Shown here: piece by piece, positions 59,101 to 63,318 of the stretch
How the letters are laid out: each line of letters opens with the position of its first letter
How positions within the stretch are numbered: the first letter of the stretch is position 1
Assembly (NCBI GenBank): GCA_022788085.1
Contig: JALEWA010000024.1
Location: 1-63,318, forward strand
Length of the DNA stretch: 63,318 bases
Source of the DNA: Lachnospiraceae bacterium
Lineage (GTDB): Bacteria; Bacillota; Clostridia; Lachnospirales; Lachnospiraceae
Reading direction: 5' to 3'
Program-made: the position numbers and the translations under genes
The notes under the pieces: model-generated
The model's database searches: none
Told to the model about the DNA's origin: nothing
The model's input: only the letters and a program-made list of their open reading frames with translations

Positions 59101-60036
59101 ATGGGAGATACAAAAAGAGCATTCAAGGAAAGACTAGAGCAGAACAGTAAAAATTACAGTCCAAAGGATTTATTCGATTTAATATCTGCAGAACATTTTT
59201 TATCACAACTGCATATAAGCTTTGGGTTAGCTACAATGATGACAGACCGTCATGGTACAGTTATACAGACACACGGGCAGTTTGGGGATTTTAAGCCAGA
59301 TGTAGTAAATAAACCCGGTATTAAGATACGTGTAAAGGGACGTACTGTCTGTCACATTTATGCAATGTATGATGAAGTGGCAGAGAATCAGAAAGAGGTA
59401 GTAAAAAAGCTGTTGGATGCATATATTAAGACACTGGAGGGATATAGTGAGAAGTCCTATATCAGCAGCGAACAGGCTGTATACATAGATGAACTGGAAC
59501 AGGAGCTGGAAAAAGAGGCTTATCAGCCAAAATACGATGAGCAGGATGACCCGTTGACAGGTGTACTGAATAAAAGCTCCTTCATGAAAAAGATGGAGCA
59601 GCTTAAGACTCATGAGGTTGTTCCGACAGCAGTCATTTGTGTGAATATTAATGATTGGCTATTCGTTCACGACAACTTTGGTGAAGAAGAGAGTGACCGT
59701 CTGATCGTAACGGTTGCGAATATCTTAAAGAACTGTGCAAATGAGCAGACAATCATAGGAAGAATCGGAGGAGATGTATTTCAGATACTTATGCCGATGA
59801 CGGAAGAAGAGACTGCAAGGGAATATTGCAGACAAGTACAGGAAGCATGCCTTCAGTACGAAGATAAGATTCTGGCACCCAGCATTGCAATGGGCTGTGT
59901 GATGAAGACGAATGTAGAAGCATCCTATAAGGATATAATGTCAGATGCAGAATATGCGATGTATGAGGATAAACTGGTGTTGAAAAAGGCACCCGGATAT
60001 CGAGAAAGACTGGAAAAAGGATTAAATCTAAAATAA
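59101..60036 (+). CDS. Degenerate GGDEF-domain protein
   Basis: A 311-residue soluble protein. Residues 1-115 form a PocR/GAF-like sensor region (FDLISAEHFLSQLHISFGLA; CHIYAMYDEV); a coiled-coil (125-142) leads into a GGDEF domain starting DDPLTGVLNKSS (149-160). The signature is RIGGDVF (221-227): the essential second acidic residue of GG(D/E)EF is Val, and the first metal-binding Asp of the DxD motif appears as Asn (VNIND). Diguanylate cyclase activity is therefore unlikely; it may bind nucleotide as a sensor. AGGGAGGTACC precedes the ATG. Confidence 0.85.
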   Translation: MGDTKRAFKERLEQNSKNYSPKDLFDLISAEHFLSQLHISFGLATMMTDRHGTVIQTHGQFGDFKPDVVNKPGIKIRVKGRTVCHIYAMYDEVAENQKEVVKKLLDAYIKTLEGYSEKSYISSEQAVYIDELEQELEKEAYQPKYDEQDDPLTGVLNKSSFMKKMEQLKTHEVVPTAVICVNINDWLFVHDNFGEEESDRLIVTVANILKNCANEQTIIGRIGGDVFQILMPMTEEETAREYCRQVQEACLQYEDKILAPSIAMGCVMKTNVEASYKDIMSDAEYAMYEDKLVLKKAPGYRERLEKGLNLK

Positions 60037-60128
60037 TTATTAAGTCAACCAAATACAAAAATGAGAGAAAATGGAAGAAAAAATATCAAAAACAATAGAA
60101 AACAGAAGATGGTGAGAGCTAAATCTGT

Positions 60129-60157
60129 TTGCACAACTGCATAGAAAAAACTATTAT
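60129..60157 (+). promoter_or_regulatory. Promoter of groESL
   Basis: TTGCAC (60129-60134), 17-base spacer, TATTAT (60152-60157); the predicted start lies next to the CIRCE element. Confidence 0.72.
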
Positions 60158-60165
60158 ATGTTCTG

Positions 60166-60192
60166 TTAGCACTCAATAGCTAAGAGTGCTAA
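60166..60192. promoter_or_regulatory. CIRCE element (HrcA operator)
   Basis: Perfect TTAGCACTC (60166-60174), 9-base spacer, GAGTGCTAA (60184-60192): the canonical HrcA-binding inverted repeat controlling groE in Firmicutes. Confidence 0.98.
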
Positions 60193-60277
60193 CGAAAAAC
60201 AAAAGGCAAACATGCAGTTGAACTGGCAGACAGTAGATTGCATCAGGTTATATATTAAAATTAAGGAGGCTATTATC

Positions 60278-60562
60278 ATGAAGTTAGTACCATTAGGTGA
60301 CAGAGTTGTATTAAAGCAGTTAGTTGCAGAGGAAACTACAAAGTCCGGTATTGTTTTACCAGGACAGAATAAGGAAATGCCACAGCAGGCAGAGGTTATT
60401 GCTGTTGGACCTGGCGGAGTTGTTGATGGCAAGGAAGTAAAGATGGAAGTTAAGGTCGGAGATCAGGTAATCTACTCCAAGTACTCAGGAACAGAAGTAA
60501 AGATTGAAGAGACAGAATATATCATCGTTAAGCAGAATGACATATTAGCAGTAATTGAATAA
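60278..60562 (+). CDS. groES: Co-chaperonin GroES
   Basis: The 94-residue lid of the GroEL chamber. MKLVPLGDRVVLKQLVAEE start, mobile loop ETTKSGIVLPGQNKEMPQQA (about 19-38), and C-terminal YIIVKQNDILAVIE. AAGGAGG precedes the ATG at 60278; the frame is open further upstream but unsupported. Transcribed with groEL from the CIRCE promoter. Confidence 0.97.
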   Translation: MKLVPLGDRVVLKQLVAEETTKSGIVLPGQNKEMPQQAEVIAVGPGGVVDGKEVKMEVKVGDQVIYSKYSGTEVKIEETEYIIVKQNDILAVIE

Positions 60563-60567
60563 AATAA

Positions 60568-62211
<1,644 letters not shown>

Positions 62212-62234
62212 TTCCATTCTGTAAGAACTATAGT

Positions 62235-62264
62235 AAGGCTGTACATGAAAGTGTGCAGCCTTTT
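62235..62264 (+). terminator. Terminator of groESL
   Basis: An 11-bp stem AAGGCTGTACA/TGTGCAGCCTT (one T-G) with a 6-base loop and a T4 tail. Confidence 0.82.
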
Positions 62265-62294
62265 AAGGCTTTTTATGCAATAGGAAAATAATAT

Positions 62295-62969
62295 ATGGAT
62301 AACAGACTATTACGAAATAAACTGTTTCAGAATATTGAAGAAGCAGAATTAACCAAGATGCTTTCCTGTGCAAAGGCGCAGGAACGAGAATATACTTCAG
62401 AAGAATATATTTTCAGACAGGGACAGAAGCCATGCAAGCTGTTTTTGATTCTCGAGGGAACCGTGATGATTGCCAAGGACTTTGCATCAGGAAAGAGAGA
62501 TGTGCTGTTTTTGGTAGAAGAAGGTGATGTATTTGGAGAAATGTTCCTGTTTTCTGATACCGAAAGCTATTGGTATGATGCGATTGCGCAAAGTAAAGTA
62601 AAGATATTGGAAATATCCTGGAGTTTCTTTTACAGCTTCTGCCAGAATGCTTGCAGACATCATCAGCAAATAACAAAGAATATGCTGGAGATTCAGTCAG
62701 AGAAGAACTTCTTCATGACCAGAAAGCTTCACCTGCTTTCCGGTACTACATTGAGGGAGAGAATTGCAATCTGGCTTGTAGAACAGAAAGAGAAAAATGG
62801 AATTGTTTCCCTGAACATGAAACGTGAGGCTCTTGCTGATTTCCTTGGAACAACGAGACCTTCGCTGTCAAGAGAGTTGATGAAGCTGCAGCAGGAAGGG
62901 CTGATTGAAGTGGAAAAGAATCGTATAAAGATTATAGATAGAAATGAATTGGAAGCTTTGTGTGGATAG
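62295..62969 (+). CDS. Crp/Fnr-family transcriptional regulator
   Basis: A 224-residue regulator: cyclic-nucleotide-binding-type beta-barrel (about 10-120; RQGQKPCKLFLILEGTVMIA, EEGDVFGEMFLFS), dimer helix (SFCQNACRHHQQITKNMLEI), and a C-terminal winged HTH (MKREALADFLGTTRPSLSRE, about 177-196). No N-terminal FNR-style cysteine cluster is seen; the arginine of a canonical cAMP pocket is not evident, so the signal is unknown. It is upstream of grcA, whose promoter has a perfect palindrome at about -41.5, its likely binding site. Confidence 0.9.
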   Translation: MDNRLLRNKLFQNIEEAELTKMLSCAKAQEREYTSEEYIFRQGQKPCKLFLILEGTVMIAKDFASGKRDVLFLVEEGDVFGEMFLFSDTESYWYDAIAQSKVKILEISWSFFYSFCQNACRHHQQITKNMLEIQSEKNFFMTRKLHLLSGTTLRERIAIWLVEQKEKNGIVSLNMKREALADFLGTTRPSLSRELMKLQQEGLIEVEKNRIKIIDRNELEALCG

Positions 62970-62991
62970 CACAAAGCTTTTCTTTTTTTTG
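62953..62991 (+). terminator. Terminator of the Crp/Fnr gene
   Basis: AAGCTTTGTG/CACAAAGCTT (10 bp, 7-base loop) overlaps the stop codon and is followed by TTCTTTTTTTT. Confidence 0.88.
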
Positions 62992-62996
62992 AAAAA

Positions 62997-63039
62997 TGTA
63001 ACATATGTTACAGAAAAAAGAAAAAGGAAAGGATATACT
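62997..63039 (+). promoter_or_regulatory. Crp/Fnr-type operator and promoter of grcA
   Basis: TGTAACATATGTTACA (62997-63012) is a perfect 16-bp palindrome. A -10 box TATACT lies at 63034-63039 with no recognisable -35. With a start near 63046 the palindrome centre is at about -41.5, the class II activator position. Probable direct activation by the Crp/Fnr protein encoded just upstream. Confidence 0.75.
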
Positions 63040-63082
63040 AAAATTACAAAAGAGGTAATGTTTTAAAAAGGAGGAATGAATT

Positions 63083-63318
63083 ATGGTAGAGAATACACAG
63101 CAGATTAATAATTTAGTAAATCTTTTAGATGGATATGCAACAAAGGGTGGTCATCATTTGAATGTAAACGTACTGAATCGTGATACACTTCTTGATGCTC
63201 AGAAGCATCCTGAGAATTACCCACAGCTTACGATACGAGTATCCGGTTATGCCGTTAACTTCATTAAGCTGACCCCGGAACAGCAGGCAGACGTTATTTC
63301 CAGAACCTTCCATGAGAA
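63083..63318 (+). CDS. grcA: Autonomous glycyl radical cofactor (pyruvate formate-lyase spare part), partial
   Basis: The reading frame starts at ATG 63083 after AAAGGAGG and runs off the window end. It encodes a stand-alone copy of the pyruvate formate-lyase C-terminus: GGYATKG-like lead, [32 protein letters not shown] with the radical glycine in RVSGYAV, and [12 protein letters not shown] at the cut. Such proteins (GrcA/YfiD) replace the damaged glycyl-radical part of PFL after oxygen exposure. At 78 codons, probably only a few residues are missing. Expression is likely under the Crp/Fnr regulator upstream. Confidence 0.88.
   Translation, partial: MVENTQQINNLVNLLDGYATKGGHHLNVNVLNRDTLLDAQKHPENYPQLTIRVSGYAVNFIKLTPEQQADVISRTFHE

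Overview
The window looks like a chromosomal segment of a low-GC Gram-positive anaerobe of class Clostridia, most probably family Lachnospiraceae (inference). The support is strong Shine-Dalgarno sites throughout, AT-rich intergenic DNA, a dnaG-rpoD-trmK macromolecular-synthesis cluster, HrcA/CIRCE control of groESL, a DUF6465 protein, a pyrBI-type aspartate transcarbamylase, and a glycyl-radical spare-part protein. A hexuronate (pectin sugar) catabolic operon would suit a Lachnospira/Eubacterium eligens-like pectin user, but species cannot be fixed from sequence reading alone. Almost all of it is ordinary core chromosome; no phage, IS element or CRISPR array was recognised. Layout: 1-280 holds the 3' end of a 23S rRNA gene and tRNA-Asn, with no 5S gene between them. 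511-9085 carries pepD, hflK-hflC, small proteins, a complete cyclic-di-GMP-I riboswitch with its own consensus promoter and terminator, a S24/XRE regulator, a CBS-type manganese pyrophosphatase and HU. 9092-13422 has tRNA-Pro(AGG), hflX and a DUF3810/lipase-like pair. 13440-21074 is the hexuronate island: a divergent LacI regulator and uxaB-uxaA-kdgK-SDR-eda, taking tagaturonate through altronate, KDG and KDPG to pyruvate and glyceraldehyde-3-phosphate. 21097-25234 has a HIT protein, a histidine-less HPr-like protein and two convergent EamA exporters with a LysR regulator. 25235-26119 is a gene-poor decayed stretch with a DUF6512 remnant and non-coding repeats, followed by tRNA-Leu(AAG) and tRNA-Leu(CAG). 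26536-35445 carries a lipoprotein, dgt-dnaG-rpoD-trmK-NIF3, a nucleoside kinase and RNase P RNA. 35512-40849 carries a secreted trypsin-like protease, GNAT, dCMP deaminase, a pair of COG0523 metal GTPases and a Sel1 protein. 40862-42513 is pyrBI on the minus strand behind a translated, U-rich leader with an intrinsic terminator. 42626-55915 carries a M14 carboxypeptidase, PH and DUF5050 proteins, pheA, a DUF815 ATPase, ppx-ppk1, maf, a HAD hydrolase and an uncharacterised 705-residue protein. 55916-63318 has non-coding repeats, a PHP phosphatase, an ABC-F ATPase, a degenerate GGDEF protein, groESL, a Crp/Fnr regulator and the start of grcA. The most interesting signals lie between genes. (1) The pyrBI leader encodes a 38-residue peptide that stops at the base of an attenuator hairpin after a very U-rich stretch, the architecture of enterobacterial UTP-sensing attenuation, in a phylum where PyrR is the usual regulator. 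(2) Two intergenic regions 30 kb apart share a gapless 103-nt element in which three CGRTG-type segments change together. (3) Two tRNAs carry A34 anticodons (Pro-AGG, Leu-AAG), implying expanded inosine decoding. (4) A perfect 16-bp palindrome sits at about -41.5 of the grcA promoter, directly behind a Crp/Fnr gene. (5) A cyclic-di-GMP-I riboswitch faces an antisense small gene rather than an obvious target, and the only GGDEF protein in the window has lost key catalytic residues.
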